Positions 15,889 to 23,824 of a stretch of 64,000 bases of DNA are shown here, piece after piece; position 1 is the stretch's first letter, and the number at the start of each line of letters is the position of its first letter. The DNA is from Opitutales bacterium (GTDB lineage Bacteria; Verrucomicrobiota; Verrucomicrobiia; Opitutales; UBA2995), in the NCBI GenBank assembly GCA_022824405.1, contig JAJDZZ010000047.1, positions 32,577-96,576 on the forward strand. The letters are read 5' to 3'. The notes beneath the pieces were generated by a model. It was not told the DNA's origin, searched no databases, and was given only the letters and a program-made list of their open reading frames with translations. The position numbers and the translations under genes were made by a program.

Positions 15889-18194
15889 AGAATCAATTTT
15901 ACCGTTCCGACCTTATTCCGGACATCGATATGCCGGCCGAATTCGTCCATTGGGAAAACCGGATGGATGTCGAAAAAGCCGCCAACGATTCCAGTTCCGG
16001 CCCCTTTATTCCCCGCCGCCAATTTTTGAAATTATCCGGCTTGGCCGGGGGCGGACTCGTCCTGGCCTTTTCCCTGGGTCGCGGGCCGAAGGCAGCCGCT
16101 TCTCCGGACAAGCAAGCTTCCGGCGAATACTTCGCCCCCAATGCCTTTATTCAGATCGCGAAGGATGGAGCGATTGTCATAGCCGCCAAGAACCCCGAGG
16201 TGGGCCAGGGAGTAAAAACATTTCTACCCATGATCATCGCCGAGGAATTGGAAGTCCCCTGGGAATCCGTCACGGTCAAGCAATCCGAAATCGACCTGGA
16301 ACGATTCGGACGTCAATCCGCTGGCGGGTCCCAATCCACCCCTCGCAATTGGGACCTGCTTCGCCAAACGGGCGCCGTCGCCCGCACCATGCTGGTGACG
16401 GCCGCAGCTCAGACCTGGGGTGTCAGCGAGTCCCAATGCAAGGCCGACCAGGGTTACGTGGTCAACCGATCCACCGGCAAGCGTCTCGCTTACGCCGAGT
16501 TGGCCTCGGCGGCGGCGGCCTTACCCATCCCCGAAAAGGATTCCGTCAAACTCAAAGACCGGAGCGAGTACAAGTTGCTGGGCAAGTTCATTCCCGGGGT
16601 GGATAACCGGGCCCTGGTAACGGGACAGCCCTTGTTCGGCATCGACCAGAAATTGCCCGGGATGCTTTACGCCGTCTACGTCAAATGCCCCAACTTCGGG
16701 GGTGTGGCCAAACAGGCCAACCTCGATGTGATCAGGAAACGACCGGGGGTAGTGGACGCCTTTATAATCGAAGGTAATGGAAATGAGCTGGAACTGATGT
16801 CCGGTGTGGCAATTGTCGCCAAATCCACACACCAGGCCTTCCAGGCCGAAAAAGCCTTGCGCGTAATTTGGGATAAATCCAACGCCTCCGACAACTCCTG
16901 GGAAGCCTATAAAGCGGAAGCCCTGTCCATCGGCCCCAAAGCGGGCCAAATTTCGGACGAAATGGGTGATGCGGAGGCAGCCTTGGCCCAGGCGGACCAA
17001 ACGGTGGAAAGCTTCTACACCTACCCTTTCCTTTCCCATGCCAATTTGGAGCCCCAGAACTGCACGGCCTGGTTTCATGACGGTAAAATGGAAATCTGGG
17101 CCCCTTCCCAGACTCCGCAAAATGTAGCCAGGATGATAAACAGCGCACTGGACATCGATCCATCCGACGTTGTCATTCACCAATTGCGCATCGGGGGAGG
17201 CTTTGGCCGGCGCCTCATGAACGACTTCGTGGTCGAAGTATGCGCCATCGCCAAAGAAATCGAAGCCCCGGTCAAGCTCACCTGGACCAGGGAAGCCGAC
17301 ATGGCCCACGATTTCTACCGCCCAGGGGGTTTTCACCACCTGAAGGGCGCTCTCAGCCAAGGCAGGTGGACCGGTCTGCTGGATCACTTTGTCAGCTTCA
17401 CTCCGGAGGGAGGCGATGGAAAACGACCGGTGCGAGGGGGAAACCTGAGTCCCGACCTGTTCCAGTTTCCGGAGATTCCCAATCTGCGCCTGGATCAAAC
17501 CTTTTTGCCCTCCAGGGTTCCAACCGGTTTTTGGCGCGCTCCGCGTTCCTGTGCCGTGGCTTGGGTGTTTCAAAGCTTTGCCAACGAAATGGCGGTAGCC
17601 GCAGGTCGCGATCACCTGGAATTTCTACTCGAACAGTTTGGGGAGCCGCGTTGGTTGGAGGAGGGTGAAAGAAGGGCCCTTCATACCGGACGAGCCATCG
17701 ACGTGGTTGAACTGGCCGCAAAAAAAGGTGACTGGGGAAACCCAATGTCCCAAGGGCAGGGTCGCGGTCTGGCCTTCTATTTCAGCCACCTCGGCTATTT
17801 TGCCCAAGTAGCGGAAGTCACGGTAGACGCCAGCAACCGGGTTAAAATCGACCGAGTGGTGGTCGCTGCCGACGTGGGCCTGCTTCTCAACAAGAGCGGT
17901 GGCGAAAACCAGGTTGAGGGTTCCGTCGTCGATGGCATCAGCACCCTGGCCGGGCAGGAAATAACATTCGAGGACGGAGAGGTTCTGGAAACCAACTTTG
18001 ACGATTATCCACTAAGCCGGATGGCCTCGACACCAAAAATCGAAATGCATTGGCTCACGACCGATTGGTCGCCCACCGGCCTGGGAGAACCCGCTTTTCC
18101 CCCCGTTGCCGGCGCGGTCTGTAATGCCATTTTCGATGCCACCGGCCACCGGATTCGCACTATGCCCATCTCCAAGGAAGGGTTTCACATCTAG
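15885..18194 (+). CDS. Molybdenum hydroxylase large subunit (IorB-like), Tat-exported
   Basis: A 769-residue molybdopterin-binding subunit. Unusually for a Tat substrate, the twin-arginine motif RRQFLKLSG follows about 45 N-terminal residues ([17 protein letters not shown]), so either a long n-region is present or the true start is internal. Molybdenum-site segments are visible: [31 protein letters not shown], and the C-terminal GLGEPAFPP, whose Glu is the family's base catalyst. Family enzymes hydroxylate aldehydes or N-heterocycles using water as oxygen source and send electrons to a cytochrome or quinone. The substrate is unknown. The companion iron-sulfur subunit overlaps the start, and XdhC/MocA are divergent upstream. 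Periplasmic location is inferred from the Tat motif. Confidence 0.9.
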   Translation: MKNQFYRSDLIPDIDMPAEFVHWENRMDVEKAANDSSSGPFIPRRQFLKLSGLAGGGLVLAFSLGRGPKAAASPDKQASGEYFAPNAFIQIAKDGAIVIAAKNPEVGQGVKTFLPMIIAEELEVPWESVTVKQSEIDLERFGRQSAGGSQSTPRNWDLLRQTGAVARTMLVTAAAQTWGVSESQCKADQGYVVNRSTGKRLAYAELASAAAALPIPEKDSVKLKDRSEYKLLGKFIPGVDNRALVTGQPLFGIDQKLPGMLYAVYVKCPNFGGVAKQANLDVIRKRPGVVDAFIIEGNGNELELMSGVAIVAKSTHQAFQAEKALRVIWDKSNASDNSWEAYKAEALSIGPKAGQISDEMGDAEAALAQADQTVESFYTYPFLSHANLEPQNCTAWFHDGKMEIWAPSQTPQNVARMINSALDIDPSDVVIHQLRIGGGFGRRLMNDFVVEVCAIAKEIEAPVKLTWTREADMAHDFYRPGGFHHLKGALSQGRWTGLLDHFVSFTPEGGDGKRPVRGGNLSPDLFQFPEIPNLRLDQTFLPSRVPTGFWRAPRSCAVAWVFQSFANEMAVAAGRDHLEFLLEQFGEPRWLEEGERRALHTGRAIDVVELAAKKGDWGNPMSQGQGRGLAFYFSHLGYFAQVAEVTVDASNRVKIDRVVVAADVGLLLNKSGGENQVEGSVVDGISTLAGQEITFEDGEVLETNFDDYPLSRMASTPKIEMHWLTTDWSPTGLGEPAFPPVAGAVCNAIFDATGHRIRTMPISKEGFHI

Positions 18195-18587
18195 TGTGAC
18201 GTCCCTGAAAATAAACCACCACAGAGAGGGAGAAACCACGGATTATACGGATGGGCACGGATAGAAATTTTAACGCCAACGGCGTTGAACTCCAAAGCCC
18301 AGTGTCGCGTAGCGCACGCTGGGTAGGAACAGGAACAAAATTACGAACCCCAACGGGGTTCCACAAACATGGGGATCGTGATGGGGGATATCCTGAAGGC
18401 AAATTCATACGAAAAAGTCCGTCCTTGGTGTGAACAAATTAACGGGACATGACACTGGGAACATTCAACCCCTGATCAGGAATGGTTGAAAATGGTTCCC
18501 GGAAGTGGAGCATGACTACCGGGACAGATGAGGTGGTCGACGCTTCCTTAATTTTTTAACCCCTACCAAAACCCAAGAAATAAGCAC
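18195..18587. other. Non-coding stretch with dispersed repeats and palindromes
   Basis: No credible gene is seen. The stretch holds the CCACGGATTATACGGATGGG type repeat (18231-18285), an imperfect palindrome with CCCAGTGT / ACGCTGGG arms (18298-18323), and GAACCCC-AAC-GGGGTTC, a perfect 7-bp inverted repeat at 18345-18361. The last 100 nt before the SDR gene contain no repeat that I recognise. Confidence 0.6.
18247..18285. repeat. 39-nt CACGGAT dispersed repeat (family B), copy 1
   Basis: This 39-nt stretch matches 21667-21705 at 37 of 39 positions by direct reading. The core word is ATGGGCACGGATAGAAATT. A weaker, inverted relative with ATCCGTGGTT is at 59782-59811, and a degenerate one may lie at 55139-55160. 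Confidence 0.75.
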
Positions 18588-19388
18588 ATGAGTCTGGCTC
18601 AATTAAAAGATAAGGTAATTCTCGTAACCGGGGCCAACACCGGCATAGGTGAACACACGGCTCGCCTTTGCATTGCCCAGGGCGCTAAAGTCGCTCTACA
18701 CGGCCGCAGGCCGGATGCCGTGCAAAAGGTGGTCGATTCCCTGGGCCCCAATGCCCATGGAGTGATCGGGAACCTGGAAAAAGCGGATGATCCGGCCAAG
18801 GTTGTCGCACAAACCATCGATAAATTTGGCCGACTCAATGGAGTGGTCAACAATGCTGCCAGCACCGCCCGCATGTTTTTCGAGGAAACCGAGGTCGATT
18901 TCTTCGACACCATGATGGCCATCAATTGTCGCGCGCCCTTCATGATTTGCCGGGCCGCCATGCCCTACCTGAAGGCGACCCAAGGATGCGTGGTCAACGT
19001 GGGCTCCATCAACGCCCTGGGCGGAGAACGCATGCTGGCCGCTTACAGCGTATCCAAAGGCGCCCTTCTCACTCTTTCCAAGCACTTGGCCAACCTCTAT
19101 GACAAAGACCGGGTCCGCTTCCATCACATCAACCTGGGCTGGGTGCTCACCGATAACGAATACAAGTTGAAGATCAAGGACGGGTTGTCAAAGGATTGGC
19201 CCGATCTGGTGCCGCCGCTCATGGTTCCCCGAGGAGAAATGACCAAACCCGAAGAAGTGGCAAAGGTCATCGTGTTCTGGTTGAGCGACGATTCAAAACC
19301 CTTCAGCGGCACCGTCTTCGAACTCGAGCAATACCCCTTCGCCGGCCGCATTCCCAGCCTGGATGCCGAATTTATCGAAGGGACATAA
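18588..19388 (+). CDS. Short-chain dehydrogenase/reductase (SDR)
   Basis: A 266-residue classical SDR. The nucleotide-binding motif TGANTGIG is at residues 14-21, NNAAS at about 88-92, and the catalytic set is Ser140 (NVGSIN), Tyr153 and Lys157 (YSVSK). The Rossmann segment ALHGRRPDA after the second strand has an Arg pair, which would favour NADP(H), although this is weak evidence. Such enzymes oxidise or reduce sugar hydroxyls, steroids or aldehydes. The substrate is not readable. It lies 116 nt before a Gfo/Idh/MocA gene on the same strand, and both may act on sugar derivatives. Confidence 0.9.
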   Translation: MSLAQLKDKVILVTGANTGIGEHTARLCIAQGAKVALHGRRPDAVQKVVDSLGPNAHGVIGNLEKADDPAKVVAQTIDKFGRLNGVVNNAASTARMFFEETEVDFFDTMMAINCRAPFMICRAAMPYLKATQGCVVNVGSINALGGERMLAAYSVSKGALLTLSKHLANLYDKDRVRFHHINLGWVLTDNEYKLKIKDGLSKDWPDLVPPLMVPRGEMTKPEEVAKVIVFWLSDDSKPFSGTVFELEQYPFAGRIPSLDAEFIEGT

Positions 19389-19504
19389 TTTGGAAAATCA
19401 CGCTACGTTAATCCCCTCACTCTCCTTGGAAATTGACATGGGGGTTGAAAGTAATCATAATTATGTGCAACCATTTTAATTAATCGCTAAACCCCGAAGA
19501 ACTC

Positions 19505-20959
19505 ATGACACGTTTATCCCGCAGACATTTCCTCAAAGGCACAGCCTTGGCCGCTGGATCCTTTTATATCAGCCCAAATTTAAAGGCCCAATCCGCCAAC
19601 GAGAATGTCGGCATGGCGGTTATAGGCCTCAACGGTAAGGGAAAATCGGCCATCAAGGATGTCCTCCGCACCGAAGGATCGCGTCTGCTGGCGATTTGCG
19701 ACGTAGACAGTGAAATCCTTCAGAAACGTGCCGCGGCGATCGAGGCCGAACACGGCGTAAAGGTCAAAACTTACACCGATTACCGTAAAATTCTGGATAG
19801 CAAGGACATCGACGCCATCATCATAACCACTCCCAACCACTGGCATGCCCTCATGGCCATCCAGGGTTGCCAGGCCGGAAAGGACGTCTATTGCGAAAAA
19901 CCGGTCTGTCACAATATCTGGGAAGGCCGGCGCATTATCGAAGCGGCCAGAAAATACGACCGCATCGTGCAAAGTGGTTTCCAAAACCGTTCCGACGATG
20001 GATTGCGGGAAGCCTTTCCCTATATCCTGGAAGGCAACGTAGGGAAAATCCAGATGGTTCGCGGTCTCTGCTATAAAAACAGGACCGGTATCGGCAAACG
20101 CTCCACTCCCTTGATGCCGCCGAGCAACATCGATTACAATTTATGGCTGGGGCCCGCCCGGGACGAGCCCATCTACCGCGATCGTCTCCATTACGACTGG
20201 CACTGGAGCTGGAACACCGGCAATGGGGACATCGGCAACCAGGGACCCCACGAATTTGACCTCATCCGCTGGATTCTGGGAGATCCGGATCATCCCCAGG
20301 AAGTGGTCAGCTTTGGAGGACGGTTTGCCTGGAATGATGCCGGTCAGACCCCCAACATGCAAATTGCCACCCTTAGTTGGGGAACCATTCCGGTTCTTTT
20401 TGAGGTGCGCGATCTCTATATCAGCCCGGAAACACCGGCCCCATCCAGTTACAAGGGCCGCCGCATCGGGGTGATTGTCACCTGCGAAGGCGGAGAGTTC
20501 AACGGAGGCCGCGGTGGCGGAATTCTCTACGATAACGAGGGAAAGAAAATGAAAACCTGGAAAGGCGACGCCGGGTTCGATCATTTCCCCAACTTTATTC
20601 GCGCCGTGAAAAACCGGAAAAGCAAACACCTCCGCTCCCCCATTGAAAGCGGGTTCAAATCCAGTTGCCTGGCCCACGTGTGCAACATCTCCTATCGCAC
20701 CGGACAGGAAGTGAACCCGAAACGGGTGCAAAACTTCGTAGCCAAGGATGACACCTTACAGGAAACCTACGACCGGTTCCATAAACACCTCAAGGATTGG
20801 AACATCGATTTCAAATCGGATAAGTGGACCATGGGCCGCAAGCTGAGATTCAACGGCAACAAGGAACGCTTTGCCGGAAAAAGTGAGTTGGCCAAGGTTG
20901 CCAACTCCATGATCAAGGACGATTACCGCCAATCCTTCGAAGTTCCATCCATGGTTTAA
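19505..20959 (+). CDS. Gfo/Idh/MocA family oxidoreductase, Tat-exported
   Basis: A 484-residue NAD(P)-dependent oxidoreductase of the glucose-fructose oxidoreductase family. It starts with a Tat signal (RRHFLKGTALAAG) ending near KAQS, so it should fold with cofactor in the cytoplasm and then be exported. The Rossmann motif is AVIGLNGKG (about 39-47), and the conserved catalytic-loop Lys is in CEKPVC (EKP at 131-133). The C-terminal domain contains NQGPHEFDLIRWIL, the family's substrate-site helix. Exported members are very common in Verrucomicrobiota and Planctomycetota and are usually of unknown specificity. Neighbours are an SDR upstream and a small ABM-like gene downstream. Confidence 0.9.
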   Translation: MTRLSRRHFLKGTALAAGSFYISPNLKAQSANENVGMAVIGLNGKGKSAIKDVLRTEGSRLLAICDVDSEILQKRAAAIEAEHGVKVKTYTDYRKILDSKDIDAIIITTPNHWHALMAIQGCQAGKDVYCEKPVCHNIWEGRRIIEAARKYDRIVQSGFQNRSDDGLREAFPYILEGNVGKIQMVRGLCYKNRTGIGKRSTPLMPPSNIDYNLWLGPARDEPIYRDRLHYDWHWSWNTGNGDIGNQGPHEFDLIRWILGDPDHPQEVVSFGGRFAWNDAGQTPNMQIATLSWGTIPVLFEVRDLYISPETPAPSSYKGRRIGVIVTCEGGEFNGGRGGGILYDNEGKKMKTWKGDAGFDHFPNFIRAVKNRKSKHLRSPIESGFKSSCLAHVCNISYRTGQEVNPKRVQNFVAKDDTLQETYDRFHKHLKDWNIDFKSDKWTMGRKLRFNGNKERFAGKSELAKVANSMIKDDYRQSFEVPSMV

Positions 20960-21102
20960 CCCCCGTCGGGGTCATTTCTGATTGGCGCTTGGTTAAACGA
21001 TATTTGGAAAGTTCGATTTTCTCAGAGAAGAAAGGGGTTAAGTCCCAAAAAGTTTTGCCTTACAAGATCGTTCGTCGGGGTCATTCCTTGGAATCTTGAC
21101 GA

Positions 21103-21144
21103 AGCTTGCGGAGTCAACCGATTCAAGGTTTGACCCCTTCCTCC
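21103..21144. repeat. 42-nt dispersed repeat (family C), copy 1
   Basis: This 42-nt stretch matches 46029-46070 at 39 of 42 positions by direct reading. The shared core is GAGTCAACCGATTCAAGG. GTCAACC and GGTTTGAC can form an imperfect stem. It lies between the Gfo/Idh/MocA gene and the small gene at 21167. Confidence 0.75.
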
Positions 21145-21166
21145 GTAACTCAAACCACCCTCAACT

Positions 21167-21529
21167 ATGGCCACTTCAGACACCGGTTGCACCATTGCTC
21201 CCTACTTCAAACTGTCCGATGAGAATTTGCCCAAATTCAAGGCAATGTGCGAACAGTTCGTCGAACTAACCGACAACGAAACAAAGGTTCAATATTACGG
21301 ATTCTCCTTCCATGGCAACGAAGCCCATTGCCGGGAAGGCTATGAAGATGCCGAAGGATTGCTCGCCCACCTCGACAATGTGGGCGAACTACTGGGAAAG
21401 GCCCTGGAAATTGCCGACCTGATACGGCTAGAGGTCCACGGCCCGGCTGAAGAACTGGAAAAACTGCGGGAACCGTTGGCGGATTTGAACGTTACCTTCT
21501 ACACCCTCGAATACGGCTTCCGGCGTTAG
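21167..21529 (+). CDS. Small protein, possibly dimeric alpha/beta-barrel (ABM-like)
   Basis: A 120-residue soluble protein with no signal peptide. The pattern of strands and helices (IAPYFKLSDENLPKFKAMCE, then KVQYYGFSFHGNEAHCREGY, then a helical DAEGLLAHLDNVG and a final FYTLEYGFRR strand) resembles the ferredoxin-like ABM (antibiotic biosynthesis monooxygenase) fold, which forms dimers and covers many small enzymes and heme or ligand binders. I do not recognise a specific family member. It is preceded by the family C repeat and follows the Gfo/Idh/MocA gene by 207 nt, so it may be a separate unit. Confidence 0.6.
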   Translation: MATSDTGCTIAPYFKLSDENLPKFKAMCEQFVELTDNETKVQYYGFSFHGNEAHCREGYEDAEGLLAHLDNVGELLGKALEIADLIRLEVHGPAEELEKLREPLADLNVTFYTLEYGFRR

Positions 21530-21560
21530 TGTGGTTTTCTTTAAATAAATAACCACAAAA

Positions 21561-21594
21561 GGCGTCTTCGGCGCCAATTAGGATTGAGGAATTG
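21561..21594. repeat. GGCGCC-box dispersed repeat (family A), copy 2, inverted
   Basis: The reverse complement reads AATTCCTCAATCCTAATTGG followed by CGCCGAAGACGCC, the same order of words as the other family A copies. It lies 31 nt after the ABM-like gene. Confidence 0.6.
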
Positions 21595-21666
21595 GGAGAA
21601 GAGTAACCAAAAACCAGAAGACAAATTTCACTGACCACTAGCCACTGGTCACTAATCACTAATGAA

Positions 21667-21705
21667 ACGGATGGGCACGGATAGAAATTCTAACGCCAAC
21701 AGCGT
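21667..21705. repeat. 39-nt CACGGAT dispersed repeat (family B), copy 2
   Basis: It matches 18247-18285 with two differences, in the same orientation. It is embedded in other simple repeats between two convergent genes. Confidence 0.75.
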
Positions 21706-21876
21706 AATAGCCAGATGCTGGTTCGTGTCCCCGACGCCTTCCTCCCCCATTCCATCACTCCATCATTCCTTTCCTTCCGATCAAGATCACGATCACGATT
21801 AATTTCAGAACCTTTAACCTTTAGCCTTCTTCCTTCATCCTTCATCCTTTTTCCCCTCCCTTCTCCCCAATTCCTC

Positions 21877-21923
21877 ATTCCTAATTCCTAATTGGCGCCT
21901 TTGGCGCCTCTGGGCGCTTCTCC
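21877..21923. repeat. GGCGCC-box dispersed repeat (family A), copy 3, at the NhaC gene end
   Basis: It has the ATTCCTAATTCCTAATTGG lead, two GGCGCC boxes and GGGCGCTTCTCC. The last 13 codons and the stop of the NhaC gene lie inside it, so the protein tail is encoded by repeat DNA. Confidence 0.7.
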
Positions 21924-23299
21924 GTCTTTTCCATGGTCCAGCCGGTAAAGCCGTAAATCAGGGAGATAATCGGGTTGAGCAGGTTCAAAAACGCGTAGGG
22001 CAGATAGGCAAAAGGATTTACCATGAGAGCCGCCATCATGGTTGCCCCACAGGTGTTCCAGGGAATGAGAGGTGAGCTGAGGGTACCCGCATCCTCCAGA
22101 CAACGGGACAGGTTTTTCATATGCAGACCTGCCGATTCGAAGGAATTCCGGTACATGCGGCCAGGAAGGATTATGGAGAGGTACTGATCCGGGGCCATAA
22201 TATTCATCCCGATACAGGTGGCGAGGGTGGCTCCTACCAACCGGCCCGTGGTAGTGGCGGTTTTGAGCACTGTCCTGGAGATGGCAGCCAGCATGCCGGT
22301 CCCTTCCATCAGGCCCCCAAAAGCCATGGCGCAGAGAATTAGTGAAATCGTCCAGAACATGCTCTCCAACCCTCCCCGGGAGAGGAGTTCGTCAATGTGA
22401 GGGTTCCCCGTATCTGAAACGTAACCCTCCTGCATGATGGCAAACATGGAGGCGACCGGTATGTCCTGCAGGAATATTCCCAATGCGGCCCCGACAAATG
22501 CCCCGCCCAATAACGCGGGCAGGGCTGGCATCCGCAGAGTTATCATGAGGATAACCGAAATCGGCGCCAACCATAACCAGGGACTCAAGTTGAATTCACT
22601 CCTCAAAACGGCGTTCAGGGCCTCCACATTTTCGATGCTGGCGGCGCTCGATCCCTGCGACATTCCCAACAGGCCGTAAAGGACCAGGGCGATGGCCAAA
22701 CTGGGAACCGTGGTGTAAAGCATATGCCTGATGTGAACAAACAATTGCGTTCCAGCCACGGCCGGAGCCAGGTTCGTGCTGTCGGATAAGGGGGACAATT
22801 TATCCCCGAAATAGGCTCCCGATACAATGGCGCCCGCCACCATGGGCAGGGGCATTTCCAAGCCCTGCCCAGCTCCGATCAAGGCAACACCCACCGTTCC
22901 CGCCGTAGACCATGAACTGCCCGTGGCAAAGGATACTACCGCACAGATAAGGCAACTGGCTATGAGAAATATTTCCGGCGAAAGAAACCTCAGTCCGTAA
23001 TACACCATCAACGGGACTATGCCGCTGGCTACCCAGGATCCTATCAGTATCCCAATGGCCATTAAAATGAGGACGGCGGCCATGGCCAGGGAGATTCCCC
23101 TCACCATCGAAGCCTGTAAATCCTTCCAGGAATACCCCAACCCGATCCCGGTTATCCCAGCTACGCAACAGGCCAGGATGAGGGGCACGTGCGGCGAAGC
23201 ATCCAATAAGAAAATTCCCGCGAACAATGTGGCTATCAAAAAGAAAACCGGAATCAGCGCATGGCCGAGGGAGGGGATTTTGGGCGCTGAATCAGTCAT
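21881..23299 (-). CDS. nhaC: Na+/H+ antiporter, NhaC family
   Basis: A 472-residue inner-membrane antiporter with about eleven hydrophobic segments. NhaC-type features are VVSFATGSSWSTAGTVGVAL and AIVSGAYFGDKLSPLSDSTN, the conserved ion-path segments, and the repeated half near CIGMNIMAPDQYLSIILPGR. It should exchange sodium for protons; some relatives exchange malate/lactate instead. The C-terminal tail (EKRPEAPKAPIRN) is not family-like: it is encoded by a dispersed GGCGCC-box repeat that also supplies the stop codon. The gene starts 9 nt after the DUF3016 gene, in an operon led by an aldehyde dehydrogenase. Confidence 0.9.
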   Translation of the reverse strand: MTDSAPKIPSLGHALIPVFFLIATLFAGIFLLDASPHVPLILACCVAGITGIGLGYSWKDLQASMVRGISLAMAAVLILMAIGILIGSWVASGIVPLMVYYGLRFLSPEIFLIASCLICAVVSFATGSSWSTAGTVGVALIGAGQGLEMPLPMVAGAIVSGAYFGDKLSPLSDSTNLAPAVAGTQLFVHIRHMLYTTVPSLAIALVLYGLLGMSQGSSAASIENVEALNAVLRSEFNLSPWLWLAPISVILMITLRMPALPALLGGAFVGAALGIFLQDIPVASMFAIMQEGYVSDTGNPHIDELLSRGGLESMFWTISLILCAMAFGGLMEGTGMLAAISRTVLKTATTTGRLVGATLATCIGMNIMAPDQYLSIILPGRMYRNSFESAGLHMKNLSRCLEDAGTLSSPLIPWNTCGATMMAALMVNPFAYLPYAFLNLLNPIISLIYGFTGWTMEKTEKRPEAPKAPIRN

Positions 23300-23308
23300 A
23301 GGGAGGCC

Positions 23309-23815
23309 TTAAGGCGAAGAACCGAGTCGGTCGGCCAATTCCCCTTCAATCCAATGCTCCAGCATGCGCCTTTCGTAGTAGAAACTTCTCCTCGAGTTGA
23401 TCCCACGCAAATAGCGTTCCTGGTAAGACAGTTCCCTGAGCCGCTTTTCGCCTTCGGCCAAGAGGTTTCCCTCATCATCCTCCAACCGGTATGAAAATAC
23501 CGCCATGGGGGGATACTGGCTGCGATAAAAACGCACGTCGTTCCATGGCACCCTTTGCCAGGGCTCGAAGCCGCCCGCCAGATCGATATCCTGAAAATCC
23601 AGCTTCAGCACCACACCCACCGGAAGCGCATTCTCGACCACACGGTCCAAGTAGCGCTTGATTTCCTTACCGAAAAATGCCGGATCAATAGTTCTGCGAG
23701 TTTGAGAATACTCGAAATCGGTAAAGGTCTTCGGGTCCGCGAAGGTCAAAGCCACCTCACCGTGCGACCCGACCGTCGCGCCGAGAATCGCCATGGCCAA
23801 TAACGCCGATCTCAC
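23309..23815 (-). CDS. DUF3016-like exported protein
   Basis: A 168-residue protein with a short signal peptide (MRSALLAMAILGATVGSHGE). The mature part begins VALTFADPKTFTDFEYSQTR, then has VVLKLDFQDIDLAGGFEPW and a basic, aromatic C-terminus (RGINSRRSFYYERRMLEHWI). This arrangement matches DUF3016 proteins, whose role is not known. It is 9 nt after the aldehyde dehydrogenase gene and 9 nt before the antiporter, so all three are very likely one transcript. Nothing in the sequence suggests catalysis; a periplasmic binding or assembly role is possible. Confidence 0.72.
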   Translation of the reverse strand: MRSALLAMAILGATVGSHGEVALTFADPKTFTDFEYSQTRRTIDPAFFGKEIKRYLDRVVENALPVGVVLKLDFQDIDLAGGFEPWQRVPWNDVRFYRSQYPPMAVFSYRLEDDEGNLLAEGEKRLRELSYQERYLRGINSRRSFYYERRMLEHWIEGELADRLGSSP

Positions 23816-23824
23816 AAAATCTTC

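Larger units (their letters stand above)
21530..21880. other. Non-coding stretch made almost entirely of repeats
   Basis: No credible gene is seen. The stretch holds family A (21561-21594, inverted), CACTAATCACTAATG-type words (about 21640-21664), family B (21667-21705) and a pyrimidine-rich CTTCCTTCATCCTTCATCC tract (about 21826-21848) leading into another family A copy that overlaps the NhaC gene end. Confidence 0.65.

Noticed and set aside
16521..17615. Minus-strand open frame of 364 codons
   Set aside because: It is antisense to the molybdenum hydroxylase large subunit and has no family resemblance.
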